From Amphimedon queenslandica (Eukaryota > Porifera > Demospongiae > Haplosclerida > Niphatidae), in NCBI RefSeq assembly GCF_000090795.2, contig NW_003546615.1, positions 9,999-37,407 of the forward strand: a stretch of 27,409 nucleotides of DNA, written 5' to 3'. The notes under the pieces were generated by a model. That model saw nothing but the letters and a program-made list of their open reading frames with translations, was not told the DNA's origin and did not search any database. This document shows, one piece after another, positions 1-12,700 of the stretch. Positions within the stretch are counted from its first letter, which is position 1. Every line of letters begins with the position of its first letter. Position numbers and translations under genes: made by a program.

Positions 1-132
1 TTATAAAGCTATTGACATCTATGGTAAGATAGTATTATTAGTATTATATTGTTTAGTATTATTGTTTATTGATTATTTTAGCATTGGTTTTTGTTTTATT
101 TTTTCTTATTATTATTATAGAAAGTAACTAGC

Positions 133-142
133 ATTATTATTA

Positions 143-214
<72 letters not shown>
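133..214. repeat. (TTA)n microsatellite ending in the acceptor of UBR4 exon 1
   Basis: An almost pure run of ATT/TTA triplets whose last repeat, TTAG, provides the splice acceptor at 214-215. Confidence 0.9.
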
Positions 215-215
215 G

Positions 216-3009
216 GATCCTCAAATCAGTTCTTCTTGTGTTAAAATACTCATAAAGCTCTTGAAGCCACATCCACCAAAGCCAACAGAAGAGGATAAGA
301 ATGACGAAGGAGAGACTAAAGAAGGAGAGAGTCCAAGCACTAGAGAACAAAGTCTGGAGGCTGAGCTAGTGATGCCTCCTCCCACTGCTCCTCTTGCCAA
401 TCAAGAACACCAGGAACAAGTAGTAGCTCTTGCTCAGCCTTCAGTACCTAACCTTCAAGTAAGTCCACATGTACATGTATATACCATTGTACATACATGT
501 GCCTTGAATTACGTATTAGCACTATGAGGAGTGACATACTGTACACATACATGTATATACATGTCCTTATGCTATGTAGAAAGTTTGAGTTGATTCCGAC
601 TTAGATTTTTAAAGTTATGGCCATTTTTAAAAACAAGCCAATTTTTGAAAAAATCCCTGTACTATAGCCCATGGTTTTTTCCAAAAAATGGCTCTGAAAT
701 TATGCCCAATTTTTATTACATTTCCTGATACATATTGATGTCCTTATACTATGTAGAAAGTTTTAGCTGATTCCAACTTAGAATTTTAAAGTTATGGCCA
801 TTTTTATGAATCGGCCAGTTTTTGAAAAATCCCTGTACTATATATAGTCCATGGTTTTTTCTAAAAAATGGCTCCAAAATCATTCAAAATTTTTATTGCA
901 TTTTCTGATACATATTGATGTCCTTATGCTATGTAGAAAGTTTGAGTTGATTCCGACTTAGATTTTTAAAGTTATGGCCATTTTTATGAATTGGCCAAAT
1001 TTTGATTTTGAAAAATCCCTGTACTATAGCCCATGTTTTTTCCAAAAAATGGCTCCAAAATTACCCAAAATTTTTATTACATTTTCTGATACATATTGAT
1101 GTACTTATGCTGTGTAGAAAGTTTGAGCTGACTCCTGCTTCAATTTTTTGAGTTACGGCCATTTTAAAAAATGAGCCAAAATCTGAAAAATACCCAAGGC
1201 TATAGCCCATGGTTTTTTCCAAAAAATGGCTCCGAAATCACCCCAAATTTTTATTACATTTTTTGATACATATTGATGTCCTTATGCTATGTAGAAAGTT
1301 TGAGCTGATTCCAACTGAAAATTTTCAAGTTATAGCCATCTAAAGAATTTGGGCATTTTTTGAAAAATACCTGTATTATAGCCCATGGTTTTTCTGAAAT
1401 TGGCCCCAATATTTATTACATTTTTTGGTGCATATTGACCATACGTGTAGGTGTAAAATATGATCACTGTACATGCATATACATGTAGCTTGTTCGAAGC
1501 TCATATTAACTATTATTGTATTATTATGAGTCAATACAAGCTGATACTGGTATCATTGTATTAGGTCACTGGTTGAATTATACATATTCTCTCAGTATCA
1601 CCCAACGATGACACATTTAATATCAATTACATGTAACACTCGTTACTATTTTTAGTATCATATGATAAATGCTTTGTTACTATTTATAGGCTGTTCTATC
1701 TAATCCTCAAGCAGCAGTGCAACAAATAATGGCCAGTAAGCATTTTAATTATTAATTGGTAGCTGTATCATTTTTTCTACCCCCTTAACTCTCTCTTAGA
1801 TCCTAACCTGTTAGGTATAATGCCTGATGAAGAAGCTATGATGAACTTTGCTATTGCAATCAGTCTACATGATGAGGTACTCTTTTAAAAGATGGAGGGA
1901 GAAAAAAGATTTAAATGCATAATTTAATATCACAATAGCATGTTCATGTACATGATATGTATTTACTTATACTGTCTATGTACAATGTACATATACTCTT
2001 TCTTTCTCCCCCCTCTCCCTCCCTCTCTCTCTTTCTCCCTCCCTCTCTCTCTCTCCTCTTAGAGTAATGAAGGTGCTGCAGCCCAGGTCATTCAAGACGC
2101 CTTACAAAACATCAATGTCCCCGACCGCTCCATGTCCCCTATCCTCCAGGTACAGGTTGAACAGGTCAATGACGAGGAGGGAGAGGAAGAGGAGGAAGAA
2201 GAAGAGGAGGAAGAGGGGACCATTGAGAGAGTACGACTAGGAGATGTCCTCCATCCTGGAATGATAATTGATTCTCTCAACTCCTCGTATGAGGACCTAG
2301 CAGGAGAGGGAGGGCCCCAAGTGCAGACTGTTCCTATTCTTAATGTCCCCATGCTTCCTAGCAGTGGACAGAGGACTGAGCCCAAGGATAAGGTTGATGG
2401 GAGTGCTCAGGATGTTAATTCTGAGGCTGACAATCAAAATGACAGCAGTGGAGAAGAAGATGCAGGTATACACTGTACATGTACATGTACATGTATTGTA
2501 TTTTGGTGAAGTGTGAAGTACTGTAGATGTACATGTACAAGGTGGTGAAGATATACATGTACATGTACATGTATAGTAGTGCAACACTATTAAATTTGGC
2601 TTTATTAAAATACAATTTATAAACATATGTACATATTCTGTGCTTGTTCATGTCATCCTTGTAGATAAAATTTAATGTGGAAAAAATTAAGAAAATGGAT
2701 ACATGTACATGTACATGTACATATTTAATATTGTATTTTCATGTACACATGCATAACCATACAACTCTATTCTCAGAGGATTCCAGTTTCCTTGATATCT
2801 ATGAAGATAAGTTGGTCAGTGAGGGTGTGGTCAATGACGAGAGGGAGGAGTCAACCGGAGGTGACACCCCTAAAGAAACCAAACCCTCCGAAGAGACCAG
2901 AGTATTATCAAAGGACCATAGACTGAGACTGAGGCTGTTAACAGCACTCTCTGAACATTTGGAGGTCGTGGAGAAAGTGGGAGGAGTCAGAGGATTACCG
3001 TACATGCAG
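216..3009 (+). CDS. UBR4: UBR4 exons 1-5: acidic, low-complexity linker region
   Basis: Exons are 216-458, 1690-1735, 1800-1876, 2063-2465 and 2777-3009 (residues 1-334 of the assembled part). Exon 1 starts right after a (TTA)n tract that ends in the acceptor TAG. Exons 2-3 read [15 protein letters not shown] and [13 protein letters not shown], a short helical UIM-like or UBA-like run. Exon 4 has a run of about a dozen acidic residues near 2173-2217 coded by GAG/GAA repeats, followed by Ser/Asp-rich sequence. Exon 5 leads into the conserved helical part ([17 protein letters not shown]). This region corresponds to the poorly conserved, probably disordered middle of UBR4. The exons are supported by phase and codon continuity more than by sequence conservation. 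Confidence 0.88.
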
Positions 3010-6000
3010 GTAATATTCATAGAATGAATTGGCTCTACATTTATATACTGCACTAATTTTAGAATTTCTCTTTAATTTTAGTTGATAATAAATGACGTTA
3101 CTAACATTGCATCAGTTTAATTTAGTAATAATTTTAAAAATCCTAACCAAATTGCTAAAAATAGTGTGCGAAATTAACAGCGAAAAAAATAATTGTAACA
3201 AAAATAATTAATACCGTATAACTCTTTATTTTGACGATTTTGCTGTAAAATTGTAATTGGCAGTTTTTAATTTGGTGATTTTTGTGTACACGTGTATTAC
3301 TGAGCATGCGCATTAATGATTGGCGGTTTTAATATTGGCAATCCTGCTTGCAAACCGCCAATCGCCAAAATAAAACTCCGCCAAATTAAAGCGTTATACG
3401 GTATATTATTTTTATTTTTTAGGTTATTGTGTTCCTCTGTGGTTATCTTGAAGGTGATTCTAAGGACAATAAAGCTTTTAGCTCCCTGCTGTCGGCCATT
3501 TTGAAACTGCTAGAGAGACAGGAGGTCTCGGTCCTGATAGAGAGGTCCCCGTCCTCTGAAGGATCTTTACTGATGCTCCGATTCTTGAACATAATAATGA
3601 GCAGGAAGAGAATCAGAGCAGATAAGAATGAGGTCTGCTGCATGTACATGTACTTGTTTTTGATTTACTTTTGTTCCTTTATTGCATTTGTGTGTGCAGT
3701 ACAATGAAAATTGTTTCTCAAATTCTACTATTACATGTACATGTACAATGTACATGTACATGTATGTACATGTAGAAAGTTTGAGCTGATATTCCAAGCA
3801 CAAATTTTTTTGAGCAAATTTGGAGTGGGTTGTACAAAATTTGGAGTCGGTCGTACACTGTATATGTATTATTATTATTATGCTTTTTTCCAAAAATTGC
3901 CCTTGATGTACTTGTATTTATATTTTCAATTTTTATGTTGACCAACAGTTCATGTACTTTTAAATTTTTTACTTCTCTCTTTCTTTTCCTCTTGCAGGGT
4001 TCTTCTTCTGCTAATAGGTTATGGAACTACACTGCTAAGCACCTTCTCTCGTGGAACTGTATGTCCTACTGTCTCAATGTGCTTAAAGGACTTTTGAAAG
4101 ATAAGAATAAGTTTAAAGTTGAAGAAGTAAGAAATACATGTAATTGAAGTTACTATTGTTAACCTTAAACTCTCCTGTATAAAAAAATCATTGTAATCTG
4201 ATTCTCTCTCTTTCTCCTTTCCTTCCTCCCTCCCTCTCCCCTCCTCCCTCTTTCTCTCCCCCCTCTCTCTCTTTCTAGTCTTCCTCTACTAGTTCTGATC
4301 TATTGAAGCCTCATCCTCAATCCTCAGTCTTGGACTATAGCCCGTTCTTTCAGCATCAGTATGTCAAGTATCATTCCAGTGATGTCTTTGAGTGTTATCC
4401 TGTACTGCTGGCAGACATTGTATTAGCTCTGCCTTGTCAGGTACCTTTTATTTTGTTTATTAATTTTGTTTATTGTTGTTGTTGTTGTTTTTATTTTTGT
4501 TAGTTGAAGAAGTTTTGTGAGAAGTCTACATCGTCAGCTTTAAGTGTTGAGTTTAATACTGAATGGATGGAAACACTTTGTGAAGTAAAAAATAGAAAAA
4601 AAGGATCTCCTGAATTTCCTTTCTTTTTTCCTTCTCTCTTCTCAGTATTTCATGGCCACCTCTCACCTCACTGGTACTAATAAGAAGCAGATTCGTAAAG
4701 TATTGATATACGTGTGTGGATCTAAGGATAACTACAGACTCATTCGTGATAAGTACGGACTGAGGAGCTACATGAGAGAGATCAGGTGACTATCACATGA
4801 CATGTATTATTATTATTATTATTAATGTAGTGATATTTGTGCTGGTGTGAGGTATGATGTGAGTGATCCAACTTGTTCATTACTTCATTCTACATATCCT
4901 ACTCTATTGAAACTGGTGAGGGGAGAGAGAGAGGGAGAGAGGGAGGGAGAGAGAGAGAGGGAGGGGGAGAGAGAGAGGGAGGGAGGAGATATGACAGCTA
5001 TAGTTTATACCAATTGTTTTTGTGTCCATTAGATTGAGCAGTTAAGGTTATGTGATGAAATTGCTAAAACAAGAACCAGCAACTGGCAGCTGTTCTGTAT
5101 GGACAGGAAAGGTATCAAATTGCAATACAACATAGAAGCTCCATTCTATTAACATAAGTTTCAATGTGTGGCATAAATACTGCTATTTGAACATTTCCTA
5201 ACTTTTAATATTCAAATTTGTACAAGTACATGTAAAGGCATTTTACATTGAAGTGTTATGTGTATTATAAATTGTAATTGCATTCTCTCATTCTTTTCCC
5301 CTAGAAACTCTCCCTACATTATTCACCATCAGTCTATCAGTTGATGAAGGACTATCAATGACACTATTACAATTATTATTCTCAGCTCTCTCCGGTGTCC
5401 ATCCTTCAGTGTCCTCTTCCACTAATAAAAAAGATGATTCAACTACAAAGCCTGGTTCTAAAGACAAGGCTAAAAGGAAGGACACTAAACCAGCCTCTAA
5501 GCCTCCAGCAGCTCCTCCCAGTGGAACAGTAAACCTTGAGTTATGTAGGAGCATTTGTCAACTGATGATGGAGTGTATTGATGATGAAAGATTTGAACAA
5601 TTTGTCACTCGTTATTTGCTACAAAGCAACCAGTCGAATATACGCTGGCAGACACACTCACTGATACACACACTCTATAAGTGAGTTTTTATTGTTAATT
5701 ATGTGTTATTAATTGTTAATTTTTTTAATTATATGTGTGGGTGGAAAATTAATTACTATTAAAATTATTATCACTGTGTACATGTACATGTATACAATAA
5801 TACCCTACAATTATACCTACAGTAATTGATGGATTTTACATGTACATATCTACACTACATGTACATGTACATGTACGTCTACATGTACATATATATTCTT
5901 TATTATGTATTTTTTAGGTATGTTCCTTCAGACAAGCAGGTTCATTTGGTTCAGTTGCTATGGAAGTTGTGGCCCCTCATCCCTCAGTATGGACAGAAGG

Positions 6001-9000
6001 CATCACAGTTTGTAGACATATTAGGTGAATTAATGTTATTATTATTATTACTATTATTATTACTATTATTGGCCTTGCTAGTAATTAGCGTGGGCGAAGA
6101 CTATGTAGTCAATTGTGGTTTTGTGGTGTTAAAAGGGGTTTCCCCTATGGTCATCATAGAACTCCTCCACAGGCTAGAGAAAGTTGCTTTCTACTACTTT
6201 ATCAAGTATAAATGGCAGTGGAAGGCACTAAAAGCCATAATTTTGCCAGATTCTCCCTGAGAAATTTTTGTGCTTCAAGTAATAGGGAGAGTCATAGAAA
6301 CTTTATCTGAAAAAAATAACGTGTTTACTGGAATTTTTTTTGAAAATATGATTGCCTAAAAATCACTAACCTTTTGACTTTACACCAAGCGCTTGTCCTT
6401 AGGAAGAGCAGCTTAGCCCTATAAACTTCAGATGCTTGACAAGAGTTTATCCTTCAAAGTGCAAGCTCTTTTAGTTAGGATAACTGTAATTTTATATACA
6501 TGCATGGTATGTACTCTATATTTTAAGGAGAGACAGTGGACATACATTATATAAGCTACATGACCTTACACCTGAGGTGTTGTCTGTTTTTTGAAATTGA
6601 TGAATTCACTTTCCTACTGGTTGCTATGGTAAAGCCAGGATTCATTATGTATTATCATAACTACTTTAGTCACAAGATTTTTAAATATATTTAAGGTATC
6701 GCCCACTTTTTGTGTTTAGCTGACTTTTAGTCTTTTTCTCCTCCTTCCACCTTCTTCATTTTGTTTTGTTGTTTCATCGTGTCATCAAGAGATTATTGGG
6801 GCTAACTTCCCCTAGGTTGTACTCTTGTTCATTCCAACTTGCTCTGTCTTCATTTACCATCTTCTACTTTTATCTCTTTTCATTCTCTTCACTTACGTAA
6901 TTCTATTTTTTTTAATGGCAACCAAACCATCTTCTGGTCTCAGATTCAAACTGGAGGAGCGACTCACCTGCCCTGTGTGTCTTGACCACTATACCAACCC
7001 TAAGACTTTACCTTGTCTACATTCATTCTGTCAGCACTGTCTGGAGGGATTACCTCTGGATAAGAAGAATGAGACCTATTGCCTCTTTTGTCCCACTTGT
7101 CGTCATTGTACAGAGTTACCAGATGAAGGAGTAGGAGCCTTTCCTGTAGCATTCCACCTCAATGACCTTAAAGAAATGTATAGTCTAACAAAGAAGACAG
7201 CAGATTTATCAAGCCCTCAAGAGGCCACATGTAGCGATCATGGAAAACCTTTGGAGTTCTTTTGTGAAACATGTGATACAGTAATTTGTTCTCACTGCTC
7301 AGTTCGAAATCACAAACGTCATGAATATGACTTAATCACTGACAGTTATACTAAACACTGTCAAAAGTTAAGAGAATGTCTATCACCAGTTGAGGGAAAG
7401 AAGGAAGCACTCAAGAAGGTCCTGTCTGCTCTAGCAGAGAGAGAGGGTGAGATCAGAGATAGAGGAGAAGGAGTCTTAGAAGAAATACATAAAATGGTAA
7501 AGGAAATGATTAATGTTCTTTGTCAGTCAGAGAGAAAACTGACTGAGCAGGCAAAGAGGGTTACTGATGCTAAACTAAAGGTGCTGTCAGAGCAAATGAA
7601 ATCAGCAAAAATGAGTTTGAGTCTTCTGGAGGAAGTTGAAGATTATGTGGAGCAAAGTCTGAAGACAGGCAGTCCTCAAAAAGTCTTGGGGTCTAAGAAA
7701 CGGATGATGGAGCGTATGAGTGAAGCTACTGGAGGGATCAATGTGGAGGAGTTACATCCAAAAGAAAATGCTGACTTTGTATTGAGTAAAGATATCAAAT
7801 TGCTGCATCACATTGGAGATATTGTGACCTCCTTATCTACTGCACTACAGCAGTGTAGAGTGAAGAAAGTTGGATGCTTTGGACGCCAACCAGAAGAGAA
7901 AAAAGTTTCATTTTCATTATCAATGGAGGCATTAGATTCATCTGTTTTGTGTGTTCCCCTCTCTTCTCTGAGGTGTAGTCTAGTACCAGTTGGTAAAGGC
8001 CATAAACCCATTCACACTACAGTCACTACCACCAGCACTGATCCTGGAGTGTATAGGATACAGTGTAATCTTTCAACACGTGGTACTCATACAGTAAAAG
8101 TACAAGTAGATGATGTACACCTTGAGGATACCTCACTAATCATTCCTTTCAATCCTTACCTTAATAACATCACTCCAGTATGTACTATAACTGAGTTTAA
8201 GCGTCCCTGGGGAGTTGCTATAACTGATGATAATCATGTTATAATAACTGAGAATGATGGTCACTGTGTAACAATACTGGATAGAGAAGAAAAGAAAGTG
8301 AAATCATTAGGAAGTGAAGGAGGAAATGCTAATGTCAAGTTTTCTTATCCTCGTGGTATAGCCATTACTCCAGACAAATTCATTCTTGTATCTGATGATA
8401 GTAACAGGATCCAGAAGATAAGCATGGATGGATACCTTATAACATCAGTTGGTGAGAAGGGCAGTGGGCCACTACAATTCAATACTCCTTCTGGTATAGC
8501 CATTTCTCCTATAACAGGACAGGTTTATATTGCTGATAGTGATAATCATCGTGTACAAGTCTTGAATCCTGATCTAACCTTCTCTTATTCATTTGGTAGT
8601 GAAGGATCAGCTAATGGACATTTTAAGTATCCACGTGACATTGCTATTGACAGTCAAGGAATAGTGTATGTTGCTGATACTAATAATCATCGCATTCAGA
8701 AGTTCTTCCCAGATAATAATTCTGTGAGTCAGTTTGGTGCTTGCGGATCTGGTGCTGGAGAACTTAGTTGTCCAGTTGGTATAACAATGGACACTGCAGC
8801 TACTGGTCTAGTGTATGTTAGTGAAGCGGGCAATGCTCGTATCTCAGTCTTCACTAGTGATGGTGTGTTTGTTAGGAATTTTGGAAGTAGAGGCAGTAAT
8901 ATTAATCAGTTTGACTATCCTTATGGATTAACATTTAATGAAGATGGATTCTTGTATGTTTGTGATTATAATTGTCACCGACTTGTTGTTTATTAATAAT

Positions 9001-9693
9001 TTTCTTAATTATTCTAATTATTTGTATTTTTTGGTACATGTACCAACTGACCAGCTGCAATTATGCAATAATTGTTCAACTCAAACTGTTCATAATAAAT
9101 AACAGACACGACACTTACCTACTCAATCCTCATTATTATAATTAGGTTATTGCTCTATATCAACTAAAGAAGTTTTAATGAAAGAGAACATGTGCTCGCA
9201 CCTGATAGAGCAAGCCATCATGTTACTACGACGACAGAACGTCCTAGTCTCCGCCCACCCCAACTCCCATGTGTACAGTCAGCTAGTATCGCTCGTTGAC
9301 TTTGATGGGCATTATTTAGAAAGCGAGCCCTGTCTTGTGTGCAATGATCCTGAAGTACCGCTGACCGTGAGTTAATTATATTCACGATTTGTTACCATGG
9401 TGTTTTTGTGGTGATGTTAGGTAATGAAGCTGTTTTCTATTAAGTCTGATGTTCGTTACAGTGCTAATACAATATTTGTTAAGTTAAATGGCTCTCATAC
9501 CATCACACAGCTAATGATGAGACTCACTGAACTGAGAAGAAGCAAAATGGCTAGTTATGAAAATAATTTTTCTAGTGATTAATTATTAATCTTTTTTTTA
9601 GATGCGTACTATTAATGTTTATTACAGTAACAGGACAATACAGAATGTCATTGAACTTAAAAACAAGTAAATGATTGTTTATTGGTAAATTAT

Positions 9694-9760
<67 letters not shown>

Positions 9761-12700
9761 CTCTAGTCGTAGTCTCTGGTTGAAGGCTTGTAGCTGCACG
9801 TTGCAGCAGTCACAGACTGAGTTAAAGTTTGAACTGCCACTCCCTATAGTGGCCAGGAATATAATACTGGAATTTGCTGATTTTTATGAAAACACTCAAG
9901 TATATATGACATACATGTACATACATATATTTACTATTATGTGTACATGTATTTACTATGTACATGTACAATGTACATCTACTCCACAGGGTACCATTTG
10001 TATATTGGAAATTTTATATTGGCAGTTTCTTTTAGACTTTTTATTGTTCTAGATCTTACATGTACATGTATATTGTTCCCCTGCCAATGTTTCTGTCTAT
10101 ATGTGCATCTACACACTGTACATGCACAATAGTTTATGCTATATAAACAGTTTATATAGCATAAATAGTTACAATAGCTTATGTTACTGTTATACATGTA
10201 TTTCCTCCTCCTCCTCCTTTCTCTAGTTTGGTACTGAGTCCCTCCAGTGTCCTCGTTGTAATGCTCCAGTCCCAGCTCATCCTGGAGTCTGTGCTGCCTG
10301 TGGTGAGAACGCTCATCAGTGTCAGAAGTGTCGTACTATTAATTATGACGAGAGAGACCCTTTCCTCTGCATATCCTGTGGGTTCTCAAAGTACGCCAGG
10401 TTTGAGACATTAGTCGAGGGACGACCCACTTCAGCTGTTGACCCAATTGAAACTGAAGATGATAGAAAGAAGGTGAGAAGGGAAAGAATTACTCAGTAAC
10501 GAAATAGCTTAATTAATGGTGTGCTCAGTACATGTACACTGTACAATCATATTTACTTGTATTGTACATGTACATGTATAATGTGTTTTTATGTGCATTT
10601 TTATATTTTATTCTCTAGACTTTGTTAAGTATTAATCAGTTGCTTGAAAGAGCTGATAAATATTACAAGGAGCTAGTGACACACAGAAATGAACTGGACC
10701 AGCTGTTGATATCCCTAGCCAGTGAACCAGTGGTATCTCAGGTAATTAAAGGAGGGAAGAGAAAGAGCTTTTGAGATATAATTTATAAGTTTGTGGACTT
10801 GTCATATTAACAGTTCCTCTCTCTCTCTCTCTATTTTTTCTAGTCTTCATCAGACAGTGGTGTGAATCGTGCTATCCAGTTGGCAGCTCATTTATACTGC
10901 AACAGTTGTAAATCATCTTACACTGACCTCAGCAAAATAATACAAGTAAATTAATAATTGAAAGACCCACTACACAATGTGACATAATCACAATATGTGA
11001 TTGCATACACATATCTATTTTTAATGTACTTACAAAATCTCTATTTGTCTCTCTCTTTCTTTCTCAGAGTGTTCTTGCTTCAAGGAGAGAGCTAGTTGCT
11101 TATGATATCAATAAATTGCATTCAGGGAAGGTTTCTCCCACTAGTGAGCCAGCAACACCACTCACTCCAATATCAGGGGAAGGAAGTGCCTTTTCTCTCT
11201 CGTCCCCGGTCTCCGCTGCCCCCCTTAGTGAGGGAAATTGTTTTGGATGTGCTTCTGCAACACTAGAGCACTGCATTACTGTATTAAAGGCTCTGGCTTT
11301 TAAACCAGAGACAAGGAAACTTATGAAAAAGGTAAATGTGTGTTTCTTTTATGTCTTTTGTGTTCCCTCTCCTTCTTTTACTCTGTGCATGTACTGCTTG
11401 CTCTTATTTATTATTAGTATATCTTTGTATATCTCTGTATATTATGTACAGGACCTCATAGAGGAATTGATGGAGTTTAATCTAAGAACCGGTTCCGTTA
11501 CTCTTCAGAAAGACGTTCAAGGACTGTTGTGTCAACTGACCAGGTTAGAGGGAGTGATCATGTGATAATTATGTGACCTGTTTGTGTTACTGTAGAGATG
11601 ATTTGGAGTCGACTAGGAATTTGAATGAGTTCATAATGCAGAGGGTGCTAGCTAGTATCAAACCACAAAGGACGTCACCTAATCTTGTGAGATTATCATT
11701 ATTATTATTATTATGTATATGTTATACACCTCAGTTAAGGTATCTATGGAATTTATTTACTGAGGGGTGCAGTAAATAAACCCATAGCTAGAAACCGAGA
11801 CCCAAGGTGTATGACAGATTATATCTATAGCTAAGAAACTACCCATGATTAGCATGGTTTTATAAAGCAAAAAGTCTCTTTACTTTGTTTTATCTTCTAA
11901 AAATAAACGTGAAAGTATTTGTTTCCACTTGCGCCATGTGTGTACAATAAAACATGTCCAGAGCACACCTTTACTATTCTACTCCACTCATTAAGACGTT
12001 AGCACATGGCCATGGGCCCAGTGCTTTTTCCTTGGCTTTTTATCTCTTTTGTATGTGCTTTGCTGCTTTTTTGGTACTTAAGACACTGAATGTAGCTATG
12101 TTTCCAGGTAAACAATAAGAAAATCTGTTTGCTCCCAGACTGTCTGTTATCCAAAACTTCCTGTTCCATATGATAGTCAATCCTTCACAGCGGCATCAAA
12201 TCTTGTACGTGAAACTTACATGTAAGGGAAAAAGTCAGAAAGTCTGGCTGAGAACAAACCTCATGAAGGCCATATGATTCTGCTCTGCCAGCTGTGAGTT
12301 CCTCAAAAATGGCTGACTAAATTAAATTTGTGACATTTGGTGTGGACGCATGGAGACATGTGGGAACAAGAATATTCTCTATTCTCTCTCATGATCTCAT
12401 TTTCAGCATTGTGTGTGATTCCTGTGCAGTAAAGTGATTGAAGCATGAAAGAAATACCCCAATGATCATTGCACAAATCAAGTCAACAAATTGAATTATT
12501 CAACAAATTCAACTCTACAACTGCATTTACTGATGCATGGTGTCAGCAATTCAATAATTTAATTTATTAAGAAAATTGTTGCAATAGCAAAAGTAGTAAA
12601 CAAAAAGCCTAAATCAAATGAAATTAGTAATTCATTTAGCAAAATTAGTAAAGAAAACCGAAGGCCTAAATCAAATTAAATTAATAATTAATGTAGCAAA

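Noticed and set aside
1488-1510. GTTCGAAGC resembles a tRNA B box, suggesting a tRNA-derived SINE.
   Set aside because: No matching A box at the usual distance upstream in either copy, and no poly(A) or simple tail; a 9-base match is weak.
2297-2651. ORFs with TCTCT or MYMYMY runs.
   Set aside because: Translations of TACATG repeats, not proteins.
7808-8011. Minus-strand ORF of 67 codons.
   Set aside because: Shadow of the TRIM-NHL coding sequence.
9572-9799. Minus-strand ORF with an Arg/Glu dipeptide run.
   Set aside because: Produced by the (TC)n microsatellite on the opposite strand of UBR4 exons 17-18.
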